A stretch of 36,600 nt of DNA from JBCBAP01 sp038532435 (GCA_038532435.1 JBCBAP010000034.1:1-36600); one strand, 5' to 3'; positions 15,452 through 24,255 are shown, numbered from the stretch's first letter. Made by a program: numbers and translations. Notes: generated from the sequence alone by a model not told the origin.

Positions 15452-15786
15452 TCGGGCTCCACCGGCTCCCTGAAACCGAAGCCTGTCGGCACGCAAGTGC
15501 CTTCGCTTCTGAACACACAGCCTGAGCCGGATTTTCCGGGGTCCGCCGGTTCGCCGAAACCATTCGCGGTCAGCACGCCGGGACCCTCGCCTGTGGAGCC
15601 CCGCCGTGTCAGCGCCCAACATGCCGGGGTCAACTCGCTCCCCGAAGCCGCCACCGGTCAGCGCGCCGGGATCTTCGCCCTTGGCGCGGCATCTTCAGCC
15701 GGAACCGCATCCGGGTCAGGCGCGCCGGGCTCCACCGGCTCCCCGAAACCGCCACCGCCGGGGGTCTGCATGACGAACACATCGCC
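15452..15786 (-). repeat. Four diverged direct copies of a ~56-bp repeat spanning the 3' end of the hydantoinase gene
   Basis: On the minus strand four related blocks occur in the same orientation: 15726-15786 (inside the gene), 15624-15677 (across its stop), 15536-15591 and 15452-15507. Starts are 102, 88 and 84 bases apart. Conceptual peptides are GGGGFGEPVEPG, LTGGGFGERVDPG, LTANGFGEPADPG and PTGFGFREPVEPD. The first copy is the native GGGGFGEP end of hydantoinase B proteins. The second copy is in another frame and the third and fourth share a third frame, so the blocks no longer form one continuous reading frame. They fill most of the 286-base gap between the convergent genes ending at 15371 and 15658; no gene is called there. 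Confidence 0.7.
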
Positions 15787-18700
15787 CGGACCGAGCAGGC
15801 TCTGATCGTTGCCCGCGTGTCGGGTGACCGTGCCGTCCGCCCGCTCGACCCACTCGCGCCCCACATCGCCCGGCATTCCACCTTCCAGCGCGAAAGGGGG
15901 TATGCGCCGGTGGGAGCAGAGCGTGGTGACCGTCATCTCCTCCAGAAACCGCAACCGGCGCGTGATGCCGTCGCCACCCCGGTGCCGACCGGCACCACCC
16001 GAACCGCGGCGGATCGACATCTCCTCGAGCCGAACCGGAAACCGGGTCTCCAGCACTTCGGGATCTGTGCTGCGCGTATTCGTCATATGGCTCTGCACCG
16101 CCGAGCATCCGTCGAACCCGGGACCCGCGCCCGTGCCCCCGCAGATCGTCTCATAGTTCTGAATGCGGTCGTTGCCCCAGACGAAATTATTCATCGTCGC
16201 CTGGCTTCCCGACAGGGCGCCAAGCGCGGACATCAGCGCGTTGCACATGGCCTGGCTCACCTCTGTGTTCCCGGAGATCACCGCCGCGGGGTACCGCGCG
16301 TTGATCATCGATCCCTCCGGCGCGATGATCCGAAGCGGCCGGAAGCACCCTTCGTTTAGCGGGATGTCAGCACCGACGAGCGTCCTGAACACGTAGAGCA
16401 CCACCGCGTGACAGACGGAGACCGGCGCGTTGTAGTTTGTCGGATGCCGGTCCGAGGTCCCGGTGAAGTCGATCTCGGCCTGTTGCCGCTCCCGGTCGAC
16501 CCTCACCGCGACGGTGATGACATGCCCCGTGTCGAGCTCATAGGTACAGGCCCCGTCCTTCAGGGCGGAGATCACGCGGCGCACGCATTCCTCCGCATTG
16601 TCCTGAACGTGGCGCATGTAGGCGTGGACCACGTCGAGGCCGAACTGGGCGATCATCTTCTGCACTTCCCGCAGGCCCGTCTCGTTGGCCGCAACCTGGG
16701 CAGAGAGGTCCGCGAGATTTTCTTCGACGTTGCGGCAGGGCCAGACGCCGGAGGACAGCAGCGCGCGGGTCTCCGTCTCGCGGAACGCACCTCGGTCGAC
16801 CAGCTTGAAATTGTCGATGAGCACCCCCTCATCCTCGATCGCCCGGCTGTCCGGCGGAGCGGAACCCGGTGTCTTTCCCCCGATATCCGCGTGATGGCCC
16901 CGGGAGGCGACGTAGAAGAGAGCCCGCCCTCCATCCTCCCCGAACACCGGCGTGATCACGGTCACGTCCGGCAGATGCGTCCCGCCATTGAACGGTGCGT
17001 TGAGGGCAAACACATCCCCCGGCTGCATGTCCGGGTTGAGCCGGATCACTGTGCGGATGGATTCCGACATGCTGCCCAGATGCACAGGGACATGGGGCGC
17101 GTTGGCGACAAGACCTCCGTCGGGATCGAAAAGCGCGCAGGAGAAGTCGAGCCTTTCCTTGATGTTGACGGAGTAGGCCGTGTTGGCCAACGTCGCGCCC
17201 ATCTGCTCCGCGATGGACATGAAGAGGTTGTTGAACACCTCCAGCATCACCGGATCGGCCTCAGTGCCCAGCGCCTCTGCCCGCTCCAGCGGCACAAGGC
17301 GGCGCAGGATGAGGTGGGAGTGGGCGTTGATTTCCGCCCCCCAGCCGGGTTCGACGACGTTGGTACCCGTTTGTTCACGGATGATGGCGGGGCCTGTGAT
17401 CCGTTGACCCGGACGCAACAGATCCCGGTCGAACAGGGGAACGACACCGCTTATGCCCGCAAGCGTGGCGGGGACGTGGTCGACCGGGGTCGGGTGCGCA
17501 TCGGTCAAAGGCTGGGCCGCGTCCGCGACCTCAGCCTCGCCGCCGATGGCCTCCACGGCGAGCGCTTCGAACACCACGTCGCGGTCGCCGGCAGGGAAAC
17601 CGTAGCGGGCGCGGTGGGCTGCATCGAACGCCTCCCGCAACTCCTGCTCCGTCCCGAACGAGACCTCGAGGGACTGGTGAGACCCCTTCAGCCGGAGGTG
17701 CGCCCGCTGGTCGATGCGAATGTCTTGCGGATCGATGCCCTGGGACACGACCTCTGCCCGCGCCTCTTCGGCGAGGTGCACGAGTTCCTCCTGAGCCTCG
17801 ACCAGATCCGTCAGCGGCCGCTCGAACTGCCGTTCACGCAGGCTGCGGATATCCGCGAGCCCCATGCCGAAGGCGGACAGGACACCGGCAAAGGGGTGCA
17901 GAAACACCGTCTGCATCCCCAACGCATCGGCGACCAGGCAGGCATGCTGCCCGCCAGCACCGCCGAAACATTGCAGTGCATATTCCGTCACATCGTACCC
18001 GCGCTGGACGGAGATCTTCTTGATCGCGTTGGCCATGTTTTCGACCGCGATGCGCAGGAAACCCTCCGCGAGCGCTTCCGGGCTTTGCGGTTCCGCGTCG
18101 GTCGCCGCGGCGATCTCTTTCGCCAACGTGGCAAAGCGGGCGCGCACGACTTCCGCATCGAGGGGTTGGTCCGCATCCGGGCCGAAGATCGACGGGAAGT
18201 GCGCGGGCTGTAGCTTGCCGAGCATCACGTTGCAATCGGTCACCGTCAGCGGCCCGCCGCGACGGTAGCAGGCGGGGCCGGGATCGGCCCCGGCACTTTC
18301 CGGACCCACCTGCATCCGGCCGTCCCGAAACGCGAGGATCGAGCCGCCACCGGCGGCAACCGTGTGAATGTGCATCATGGGCGCGCGCATGCGAACTCCG
18401 GCAACCTCCGTCTCGAAGCTGCGTTCGTACCGTCCGGCATAGTGACACACATCCGTCGAGGTGCCGCCCATGTCGAACCCGATCAGCCTGTCGAACCCGG
18501 CGAGCGCCGCGGTCCGGGTCATGCCAACGACGCCCCCCGCTGGACCGGACAGGATCGCGTCCTTGCCCTGGAACAGCTGTGCGTCGGTGAGCCCCCCGTT
18601 CGACTGCATGAACATCAGGCGCGCCCCGTCCGCCCCGCCTAGCTCGTCGGACACCTGCGTCACGTAGCGGCGCAGGATCGGGGAGAGATAGGCGTCAACG

Positions 18701-19371
18701 ACCGTCGTGTCCCCGCGGCTCACGAGCTTCATCAGCGGTGAGACCTGGTGGCTGACGGAGATCTGGCCGAACCCCTCCTCCGCCGCGATCGCTGCAACAC
18801 GGGCCTCGTGGGCGGGATGGCCGTAGCCGTGCATGAACGCGATGGCGACGCTGTCGATCCCGTCCGCCCTTGCGGCGCGCAAGGCGTCGCGAACCGGCGG
18901 CTCCTGCAGAGGTATGACCACCTGCCCCTGAGCGTCGAGCCGCTCCTCGACCTCAACCACGCGCTCATAAAGCAATTCGGGAAGCACGATATGCAGATCG
19001 AAGAGGCGCGGGCGTGCCTGATTTCCGATCCGCAGCAGGTCTCCGAACCCTTTGGTGATCAGCAGGAACGTCCGGTCCCCCTTGCGTTCGAGAAGCGCAT
19101 TGGTCGCGACGGTGGTCCCCATCTTGACCGCCTCGATGTGGCCCGGTGGAATGGGATCTCCCGCGCCGAGGCCGAGGAAATCGCGGATCCCGTGGACGGC
19201 GGCGTCCCGGTACTGTTCGGGATTCTCCGACAGGAACTTCCGCGTCTCCAACCGCCCACCCGGGTCCCGGGCGACGATGTCGGTGAAGGTGCCGCCCCGG
19301 TCGATCCAGAACTGCCACATGGGTGTCGTCTTTTGTGCGTGCGCTTTGGCGCGCGCCATGTTTCCGGTCAT
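15658..19371 (-). CDS. Fused hydantoinase A/B, 5-oxoprolinase-type ATP-dependent lactamase
   Basis: The protein has 1237 residues. The N-terminal half is hydantoinase/oxoprolinase A (WIDRGGTFTDIVA near residue 22, GFDMGGTSTDVCHY near 300, GGAGGQHACLVADALG near 475), an actin-like ATPase. From about residue 710 comes hydantoinase B (FNNLFMSIAEQMGATL, NAPFNGGTHLPDVTVI, and GGGGFGEP close to the end). The single-chain A+B layout resembles eukaryotic-type 5-oxoprolinase, which converts 5-oxoproline to glutamate using ATP; relatives act on hydantoins and other cyclic amides. ATG 19371 follows GAGAGAA; a second ATG at 19320 lies right before the conserved domain. It is last in an operon with TRAP transporter genes and a DUF1445 gene, which favours an oxoproline-like substrate. 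Confidence 0.88.
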   Translation of the reverse strand: MTGNMARAKAHAQKTTPMWQFWIDRGGTFTDIVARDPGGRLETRKFLSENPEQYRDAAVHGIRDFLGLGAGDPIPPGHIEAVKMGTTVATNALLERKGDRTFLLITKGFGDLLRIGNQARPRLFDLHIVLPELLYERVVEVEERLDAQGQVVIPLQEPPVRDALRAARADGIDSVAIAFMHGYGHPAHEARVAAIAAEEGFGQISVSHQVSPLMKLVSRGDTTVVDAYLSPILRRYVTQVSDELGGADGARLMFMQSNGGLTDAQLFQGKDAILSGPAGGVVGMTRTAALAGFDRLIGFDMGGTSTDVCHYAGRYERSFETEVAGVRMRAPMMHIHTVAAGGGSILAFRDGRMQVGPESAGADPGPACYRRGGPLTVTDCNVMLGKLQPAHFPSIFGPDADQPLDAEVVRARFATLAKEIAAATDAEPQSPEALAEGFLRIAVENMANAIKKISVQRGYDVTEYALQCFGGAGGQHACLVADALGMQTVFLHPFAGVLSAFGMGLADIRSLRERQFERPLTDLVEAQEELVHLAEEARAEVVSQGIDPQDIRIDQRAHLRLKGSHQSLEVSFGTEQELREAFDAAHRARYGFPAGDRDVVFEALAVEAIGGEAEVADAAQPLTDAHPTPVDHVPATLAGISGVVPLFDRDLLRPGQRITGPAIIREQTGTNVVEPGWGAEINAHSHLILRRLVPLERAEALGTEADPVMLEVFNNLFMSIAEQMGATLANTAYSVNIKERLDFSCALFDPDGGLVANAPHVPVHLGSMSESIRTVIRLNPDMQPGDVFALNAPFNGGTHLPDVTVITPVFGEDGGRALFYVASRGHHADIGGKTPGSAPPDSRAIEDEGVLIDNFKLVDRGAFRETETRALLSSGVWPCRNVEENLADLSAQVAANETGLREVQKMIAQFGLDVVHAYMRHVQDNAEECVRRVISALKDGACTYELDTGHVITVAVRVDRERQQAEIDFTGTSDRHPTNYNAPVSVCHAVVLYVFRTLVGADIPLNEGCFRPLRIIAPEGSMINARYPAAVISGNTEVSQAMCNALMSALGALSGSQATMNNFVWGNDRIQNYETICGGTGAGPGFDGCSAVQSHMTNTRSTDPEVLETRFPVRLEEMSIRRGSGGAGRHRGGDGITRRLRFLEEMTVTTLCSHRRIPPFALEGGMPGDVGREWVERADGTVTRHAGNDQSLLGPGDVFVMQTPGGGGFGEPVEPGAPDPDAVPAEDAAPRAKIPAR

Positions 19372-19381
19372 GTCTGTTCTC

Positions 19382-20665
19382 TCAGTAGAACTGTTCTGGC
19401 AGCCAGAGCGCGATCTGCGGGAAGGCGAGCAAGAGCCCGATCATCCCCACCATGGTCACCACGAAGGGAGCTGCCCCGATCATCACATCCACAATCTCCC
19501 CCCGTTCCCGCACACCTTGCACCACGTAAAGGTTGATGCCGATCGGGGGTGTGATGAGTGCTGTCTCCAGCAACACCATCAGCAGGATCCCGAACCAGAC
19601 CGGATCGAACCCCAGCGCAATCACGATCGGTGCGATCAGCGGTGCCGTGGTCAGCAGCATGGAGAGGGTTTCCATGAAACAGCCGACGATCAGCAGGACC
19701 AGAACGATGACGAGCATCGTCTGCATGGGGGAAATGCCGAGGCCTGTCACGAAGTCCGCGAGCGCCTGGGTCAGGCCGATGACCGACAGCACGAAGTTGA
19801 GGAAGACTGCGGCGAGGATGATCAGCATGATCATCGACGTTGTCCGGATCGTGCCCTCGATCGCCTGCCGCAGCATGTCGATGGACAGGGTCCGGTTGGA
19901 GGCGGCTAGGATGAGCGCGGCGACGACGCCCAGCGCCGCAGCCTCCGTCGGTGTGGCAAGCCCGGCATAAATGGACCCCACAACGACCAGGAAGATCCCG
20001 ATCGGCGGCAGCAGCGCAGGAAGGGCGGCGAGACGCTCAGCCCAGCTCACCTGCACCCGCTCTCCTCCCCAGCCGGGCCGCAGCACGCAGAGCACGACGA
20101 CCGTCGCCATGAACAGCGCTGCGAGGAGGAAGCCGGGCAGGAACCCCGCGAGGTAGAGCTCGGGCACGGAGGTGTCCGTGAGCAAACCGTAGAGGATCAG
20201 GTTGATCGAGGGCGGGATCAGGATGCCGAGCGTCCCTCCCGCGGCAACGGTGCCGAGAAAGAGCCGCTCATTGTAGCCGCGCCGCTCGATCTGCGGGATC
20301 GCCACCGTCCCGATCGTCGCCGCCGTCGCGACAGAGGAACCGGAGGTCGCTGCGAACAGGGCACAAGACCCGGTGTTCGCGTGCATTAGCCCCCCGGGCA
20401 GCCAGCCCAGCCATTTGACGATGCCGTCATACATCCGCTCCGCGATGCCGGACCGGAGCAGGATCTCCCCCAGCAGGATGAACATCGGGATGGCGACGAG
20501 GAGGAAATCCTTGCTGGTCTGCCACACCATGTCGCCCAGCGCGCGATGCAGCGGCATGGGGCTTTCGAGATACTGCATGGACAGTCCGAGCCAGCCCAAC
20601 ACGGCGGCAACCGGTACGGCCAGGGCGATGAGCCCGAGAAGGATGAGAAGCGTTTTGGCCAGCAT
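19382..20665 (-). CDS. TRAP transporter large membrane subunit (DctM type)
   Basis: This 427-residue, very hydrophobic protein has about 12 membrane segments, the expected size and topology of the DctM family. Typical segments are VAIPMFILLGEILLRSG near residue 55, ATSGSSVATAATIGTVAIP near 105, GTLGILIPPSINLILYG near 145 and ALITPPIGINLYVVQG near 365. It is the ion-coupled translocator that works with DctQ and DctP. The start overlaps the dctQ stop by one base, and 10 bases separate its stop from the hydantoinase gene start. Confidence 0.92.
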   Translation of the reverse strand: MLAKTLLILLGLIALAVPVAAVLGWLGLSMQYLESPMPLHRALGDMVWQTSKDFLLVAIPMFILLGEILLRSGIAERMYDGIVKWLGWLPGGLMHANTGSCALFAATSGSSVATAATIGTVAIPQIERRGYNERLFLGTVAAGGTLGILIPPSINLILYGLLTDTSVPELYLAGFLPGFLLAALFMATVVVLCVLRPGWGGERVQVSWAERLAALPALLPPIGIFLVVVGSIYAGLATPTEAAALGVVAALILAASNRTLSIDMLRQAIEGTIRTTSMIMLIILAAVFLNFVLSVIGLTQALADFVTGLGISPMQTMLVIVLVLLIVGCFMETLSMLLTTAPLIAPIVIALGFDPVWFGILLMVLLETALITPPIGINLYVVQGVRERGEIVDVMIGAAPFVVTMVGMIGLLLAFPQIALWLPEQFY

Positions 20666-21225
20666 CAGACAGTCTCATCCTCGATCTGCTCATCGAGCGT
20701 CTTGGTTCCGATGAGTCTCTCCGCATGGGCCGGATCACCGCTGATCGTCGCCACCGCCGCCGCGATGAACAGGACGATCCCGCAAAGGATGAAGAAACCC
20801 CATCCGATCAGCCACGGGATCTGCGGGATCGCGAGCGGGGTGCGCAAAGGCGTGATGGAGCGAGATCCGAACTCCAGCGTGTCACCCACCAGCAAAAATG
20901 CCTGCCACCCCACCACTCCGGCAAAACCGATCAGGAGCGCGAGGCCGAAGAAGCTGAGCGCAAGCCGCGCCATCCGCGGCAAGATCACGAGGAGCGCGTC
21001 CACGCGAATGTGCGCCCGCTCGAACAGGGCAAAGGCGAAGCCGAACGAGGTGGCCACCGCGAAGGCATAGCCGGAGATCTCGTCCGCGCCTCCGAGGCTG
21101 ATGTTGAGAAACTTCCGCAGGATGACCTCCACGGTGACGAGGAAGGCCGATCCAAGGATCAGGATGCCACTGATCCAGACCAGCACACGGGACAGCCCGT
21201 GAAGGGAGCGGGTGAGACGAAGCAT
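20665..21225 (-). CDS. TRAP transporter small membrane subunit (DctQ type)
   Basis: This 186-residue protein has four hydrophobic segments, as usual for DctQ. RKFLNISLGGADEISGYAF near residue 38 is the family signature (R-x-x-x-N-x-x-x-x-x-x-x-E). The ATG at 21225, about 60 bases after the dctP stop, is chosen because it is preceded by AGGA and gives normal length; the frame is open further upstream but that would overlap dctP. Confidence 0.87.
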   Translation of the reverse strand: MLRLTRSLHGLSRVLVWISGILILGSAFLVTVEVILRKFLNISLGGADEISGYAFAVATSFGFAFALFERAHIRVDALLVILPRMARLALSFFGLALLIGFAGVVGWQAFLLVGDTLEFGSRSITPLRTPLAIPQIPWLIGWGFFILCGIVLFIAAAVATISGDPAHAERLIGTKTLDEQIEDETV

Positions 21226-21287
21226 GAGGGGTGTCCTGTCTGGGGATCCGGCCGCCGCCAGGGTAAACAGCGGCCGGTCCTTGGGCG

Positions 21288-22322
21288 TTACTCGACCGGC
21301 GCCGTCAGGCCGAGGATCGGGCCAACGGTTTCGTTCCAGTTGGCGGCGCACTCGGCACCACACCGCTCCGCCCAGCGGGCGAGAACCACATTGGTGGCAA
21401 TGTCATCCCGCGCGGCGATGTCGGCATCGGTCGGCTCGACGAGCGTCATGCTTGCGGCCTCCGTCGGGCAATCGCCACCGGTCAGGCAGCTCACGGCGGT
21501 GGAATCCTGGCTCGCATTGTCCGCCCAAAGCTGTTCGTTCAGCGTGTTGATCTCGGACAGAAGCGTCGCCTGCTGCCCTTCGGACATGCTGTTCCACTTG
21601 TCCATGTTCATCGCGCCGAAGGCGATGCCGAAGCCGACGCGCAGCGTGTAGGCGTGAGACGCCACCTGATACCATTTCGCATTGTAGGCGGAGGTCGTTC
21701 CGGTGATCCCGCAATCGACCACACCCTTTTCAAGCGCAGGCACAACCTCGGCAAAGGGTACGGTGACGGAGGTGCCGCCGACCCCTTCCACGAAATCGCC
21801 GAGGGTGGTGGAGTAGACCCGGATCTTTTTGCCGTCTAGGTCGTCGATGCCCCCGATCTCCGCGTTGCAGTAGAGCACCTGGCTCGGGAACGGGTAGAGC
21901 ATGAGAAGCTTGGCGTTATAGGTCTCGGCGAACGCCTTCTCCATCGTCGGGAAATAGGCTTCCTGCACCGCGCGGCTGGTGTCGAAATCCTGGATGAGCG
22001 AGCTCAGGTCGGACCCTTCGAAGATCGCGTTCTCCGCCGCCACATAGCCCGGAAGGCCGAAGGCGAAGTCGAACACGCCGTTCTTGACCAATCGCATGAT
22101 TTCGAAGCCGGACAGGCCAAGCTCCGTCTGCGGTTTGATCTCGCCGATGATCGATCCGTCGGACACCGCAGCGATGGTCTCGTTCCAGAACGGGCCCTCG
22201 TGGCTTTGATAGTTGGGCAGCGTGCCCCACGTCCCGACCGCCTTGATGACAACGGGTGTGTCTGCGGCAGCCGTGGTCGCCGCAACGGCGGCGAGGGCTG
22301 ACGCGATGAGAAGGTTTTTCAT
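21288..22322 (-). CDS. TRAP transporter periplasmic solute-binding protein (DctP type)
   Basis: This 344-residue protein has a signal peptide of about 20 residues (MKNLLIASALAAVAATTAAA, cleavage before D). The DctP fold shows in GEIKPQTELGLSGFEIMRLV, LDGKKIRVYSTTLGDFVEGV (the binding-site arginine lies in KIRV) and VVDCGITGTTSAYNAKWY. CSAECxxNW-like cysteines occur near the C-terminus (AERCGAECAANW), a possible disulphide. The ATG at 22322 has GGAG in front and overlaps the stop of the DUF1445 gene (ATGA). The likely ligand is a carboxylate such as 5-oxoproline or glutamate, inferred from neighbours only. Confidence 0.9.
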   Translation of the reverse strand: MKNLLIASALAAVAATTAAADTPVVIKAVGTWGTLPNYQSHEGPFWNETIAAVSDGSIIGEIKPQTELGLSGFEIMRLVKNGVFDFAFGLPGYVAAENAIFEGSDLSSLIQDFDTSRAVQEAYFPTMEKAFAETYNAKLLMLYPFPSQVLYCNAEIGGIDDLDGKKIRVYSTTLGDFVEGVGGTSVTVPFAEVVPALEKGVVDCGITGTTSAYNAKWYQVASHAYTLRVGFGIAFGAMNMDKWNSMSEGQQATLLSEINTLNEQLWADNASQDSTAVSCLTGGDCPTEAASMTLVEPTDADIAARDDIATNVVLARWAERCGAECAANWNETVGPILGLTAPVE

Positions 22323-23155
22323 AGTGGCTCTCCTGTCGGTTCGGTTTTTATCGGGGTCGTGTTTTCGGGAAGGAACGCATCCTCGGTGTCGTCGATATCT
22401 GTGATCAGCATGCGCCCCGGTGTGTGGGTGATGCAGAGCGGCAGGCGCGCGCGGGCCAGCGCGTTCTGAGGGGTCACGCCGCAGGCCCAGAACACCGGCT
22501 CGCCCATACCCATCGGCGGATGCCCCCAGTCCGGCGCATCGATGTCCGGGATCCCGATCGCTTCCGGGGAGCCCACATGAACCGGGGCGCCGTGGGCCCA
22601 CGGAAAACGAGCGGTGATCTGTTGCGCGAGCGCGACCTTGTCCGCCGGGATCCGGCGCATGGAGACGACCATGCCCCCACCGAAGGGACCGGCAGGCCGG
22701 GTCTCGATGGACGTCCGGTACATCGGCACGGTCCGATCCGTCTCGATATGAGGCATCGGCACACCCGCCTGCATGAGGGCGCGCTCGAAGGTGAACGAAC
22801 AGCCCAGGGCAAAGCCCACGAGGTCTTCCCGCCAGAGTGCCTTGATGTCCTGCACCGTCTCAGCCAGCGCGCCGTCGCGATAGACGTTGTAGCTCGGCAC
22901 GTCCGTGCGCAGGTCGATCGCCCCAAGGTCGCGCCAGTTCGGATCGCCGGCGTCAGTCCGCCCGACAAGGGGACAGGGCTGCGGATTGAGGCGGCAGAAT
23001 TCCTCGAACGCCGCGGCATCCGCCGCAGGCATGATCGCGAGGTTCACCTGCAGCTTACCCAGGCAGAGGCCCGCGGTGTGGCCCCCATAGGCACCGGTGC
23101 GGATGGCGGAGCGTACCGCTGCCACGTCCTGTCCGATCAGATCTTCCTGTGTCAT
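22319..23155 (-). CDS. DUF1445/UPF0317 protein, D-glutamate cyclase family (putative hydro-lyase)
   Basis: This 278-residue protein shows the DUF1445 pattern in order: GHTAGLCLGKLQVNLAIMP near residue 25, LNPQPCPLVGRTDAGDP near 60, DLRTDVPSYNVYRDG near 83, VGFALGCSFTFERALMQAG near 115, VPMYRTSIETRPAGPFGGG near 145, and HGAPVHVGSPEAIGIPD near 190. Relatives are annotated as putative hydro-lyases, and the mitochondrial D-glutamate cyclase, which interconverts D-glutamate and 5-oxo-D-proline, carries this domain. Bacillus subtilis ycsI (DUF1445) lies beside the 5-oxoprolinase genes pxpABC. Here it leads an operon ending in a 5-oxoprolinase-type enzyme. The ATG at 23155 is chosen; a TTG nine bases after GGAAGGA (residue numbers slightly longer) is a possible alternative start. 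Confidence 0.85.
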   Translation of the reverse strand: MTQEDLIGQDVAAVRSAIRTGAYGGHTAGLCLGKLQVNLAIMPAADAAAFEEFCRLNPQPCPLVGRTDAGDPNWRDLGAIDLRTDVPSYNVYRDGALAETVQDIKALWREDLVGFALGCSFTFERALMQAGVPMPHIETDRTVPMYRTSIETRPAGPFGGGMVVSMRRIPADKVALAQQITARFPWAHGAPVHVGSPEAIGIPDIDAPDWGHPPMGMGEPVFWACGVTPQNALARARLPLCITHTPGRMLITDIDDTEDAFLPENTTPIKTEPTGEPL

Positions 23156-23205
23156 CACCAACGCTACGGGTCCTTCCAAGGTTCCGTAAGGCTAGGCAAG
23201 ACAGT

Positions 23206-23223
23206 GTGATTATTTCAAATCAC
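23206..23223. promoter_or_regulatory. Inverted repeat, possible LysR operator
   Basis: GTGATT-ATTTCA-AATCAC is a perfect 6-bp inverted repeat with a 6-base spacer, lying in the AT-rich 97-base gap between the lysR stop and the DUF1445 start. It lies about 50 bases ahead of the first gene of the TRAP/oxoprolinase operon. LysR regulators bind dyads of this size (T-N11-A type), so it is a good candidate site for the adjacent LysR protein. Confidence 0.5.
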
Positions 23224-23239
23224 TAATTTTCATTGAAAT

Positions 23240-23258
23240 CGATAGATGAAAACTATCG
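23240..23258 (-). terminator. Short hairpin over the lysR stop codon
   Basis: CGATAG and CTATCG form a perfect 6-bp stem with a 7-base loop. The stem includes the lysR stop codon (23253-23255). It could slow read-through from lysR into the operon, but no T-run follows, so termination strength is doubtful. Confidence 0.35.
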
Positions 23259-24125
23259 CGCAGCCCGCTCCGCCGCCTCCTGCGCGAGCAACGCGGCCTC
23301 CCGGCGGAGGACGGAGCCAGGACCCGCAAGGAAGGACGCGGTGAAGGACAGTGCCTCCGGCGTCCAGCCGAGATCGAACTCCTCGATCTCACCCCGCTCC
23401 ACATAGGGCGTCGCAAGGGCAGCGGGCAAGGCACCGACGCCCAATCCCGCGGCCACCAGCCGAAAACAGGCGGAAAGCGATGAGGACGGAAACACCGCAA
23501 CATCCGGGCCGTACCGTTCCAGCAGCGCCTGCTTCATCGACCGGAACGGCCGCGTATCCCGGGCGAAGGTGATCACCGACGCCCCGTCCGCCGGGTTCCA
23601 GACCTCAGCCTCACGGCTGCGAAACCAGCTCAACCGAAACTCCGGCAGGGGCACGTTCTCTACCCGGAAGTCAGAGACCGGACCCATCAAGAGCGCGACA
23701 TCGATCTTGTTCTCCAGCAGCCGGTCGCGCAGGGCGAGGGAGATATCCACATCGATTTCGACAGACAGCTTGGGGTATGCGGTCCGCAGACTGCGCACGA
23801 ACTCCGGCAACCAGGACTGAACGATGGTCTCCGACACACCAAGGCGGAACAGTCCGGCAAAGCTCTCCGGCCCTGCCACGTCGCGCTCGATCAGGCTGCC
23901 GAGTTCCAGGTACTGCTCCGCGTAGCCGAGGAGCGCGTCGCCGCTTTTTGTCAGCATCATGCCTGCGGACCGGTCGAACAGCTCCGTCCCTAGTGTATCC
24001 TCGAGGGCCTTGAGCCGGGCCGTCACCGCGGGTTGGGTGATGTTCAACCGCTCCGCCGCCTTCCGAACCCCGCCCGCGTGGGAGATTTCGAGGAAGGCGC
24101 GCAGCTGATCAAGGGTGAAGTTCAT
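23253..24125 (-). CDS. LysR-family transcriptional regulator
   Basis: This 290-residue protein has the N-terminal winged HTH typical of LysR proteins (FTLDQLRAFLEISHAGGVRK, AAERLNITQPAVTARLKALE, TELFDRS) and a C-terminal periplasmic-binding-like effector domain (FRLGVSETIVQSWLPEF, then VALLMGPVSDFRVENVPL). The ATG at 24125 puts the HTH at the very start, as in the family; the upstream extension of the frame is rejected. It lies directly upstream of, and in the same direction as, the DUF1445-TRAP-hydantoinase operon and is its likely activator, responding to the transported substrate or its product. Confidence 0.9.
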   Translation of the reverse strand: MNFTLDQLRAFLEISHAGGVRKAAERLNITQPAVTARLKALEDTLGTELFDRSAGMMLTKSGDALLGYAEQYLELGSLIERDVAGPESFAGLFRLGVSETIVQSWLPEFVRSLRTAYPKLSVEIDVDISLALRDRLLENKIDVALLMGPVSDFRVENVPLPEFRLSWFRSREAEVWNPADGASVITFARDTRPFRSMKQALLERYGPDVAVFPSSSLSACFRLVAAGLGVGALPAALATPYVERGEIEEFDLGWTPEALSFTASFLAGPGSVLRREAALLAQEAAERAAR

Positions 24126-24226
24126 GGATCGGTCACGAGTTGGAGGCACTGTTGGCCCCCTGCGGTTAGCATCCGTGTCGCTGTCGCGCGATGTTTTTTG
24201 TGGGGGTCGTGTCCCGGTGCGGGAGA

Positions 24227-24255
24227 GAACACAGCCCCTGGACGGGGCTGTGTTC
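24227..24255 (-). terminator. Strong hairpin after the DUF1772 gene
   Basis: GAACACAGCCCC and GGGGCTGTGTTC form a perfect 12-bp stem with loop TGGAC (plus strand). It starts 7 bases beyond the stop of the DUF1772 gene at 24262. A clean T-run is not seen right after it on the minus strand. It is the best terminator-like structure in this part of the window and separates the DUF1772/NAD(P)H-binding operon from lysR. Confidence 0.65.

Noticed and set aside
15385..15654. 89-residue minus-strand frame downstream of the hydantoinase gene
   Set aside because: It consists of repeat copies three and four with low-complexity linkers and has no ribosome binding site; treated as repeat remnant, not a gene.
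15452..15786. CRISPR-like array
   Set aside because: Only four diverged copies with unequal spacing, coding-derived and in direct continuity with a gene; no cas genes in the window.
16408..18213. 601-residue plus-strand open frame inside the hydantoinase gene
   Set aside because: Antisense shadow; composition is Arg/Gly/His/Asp-rich and no motif is seen.
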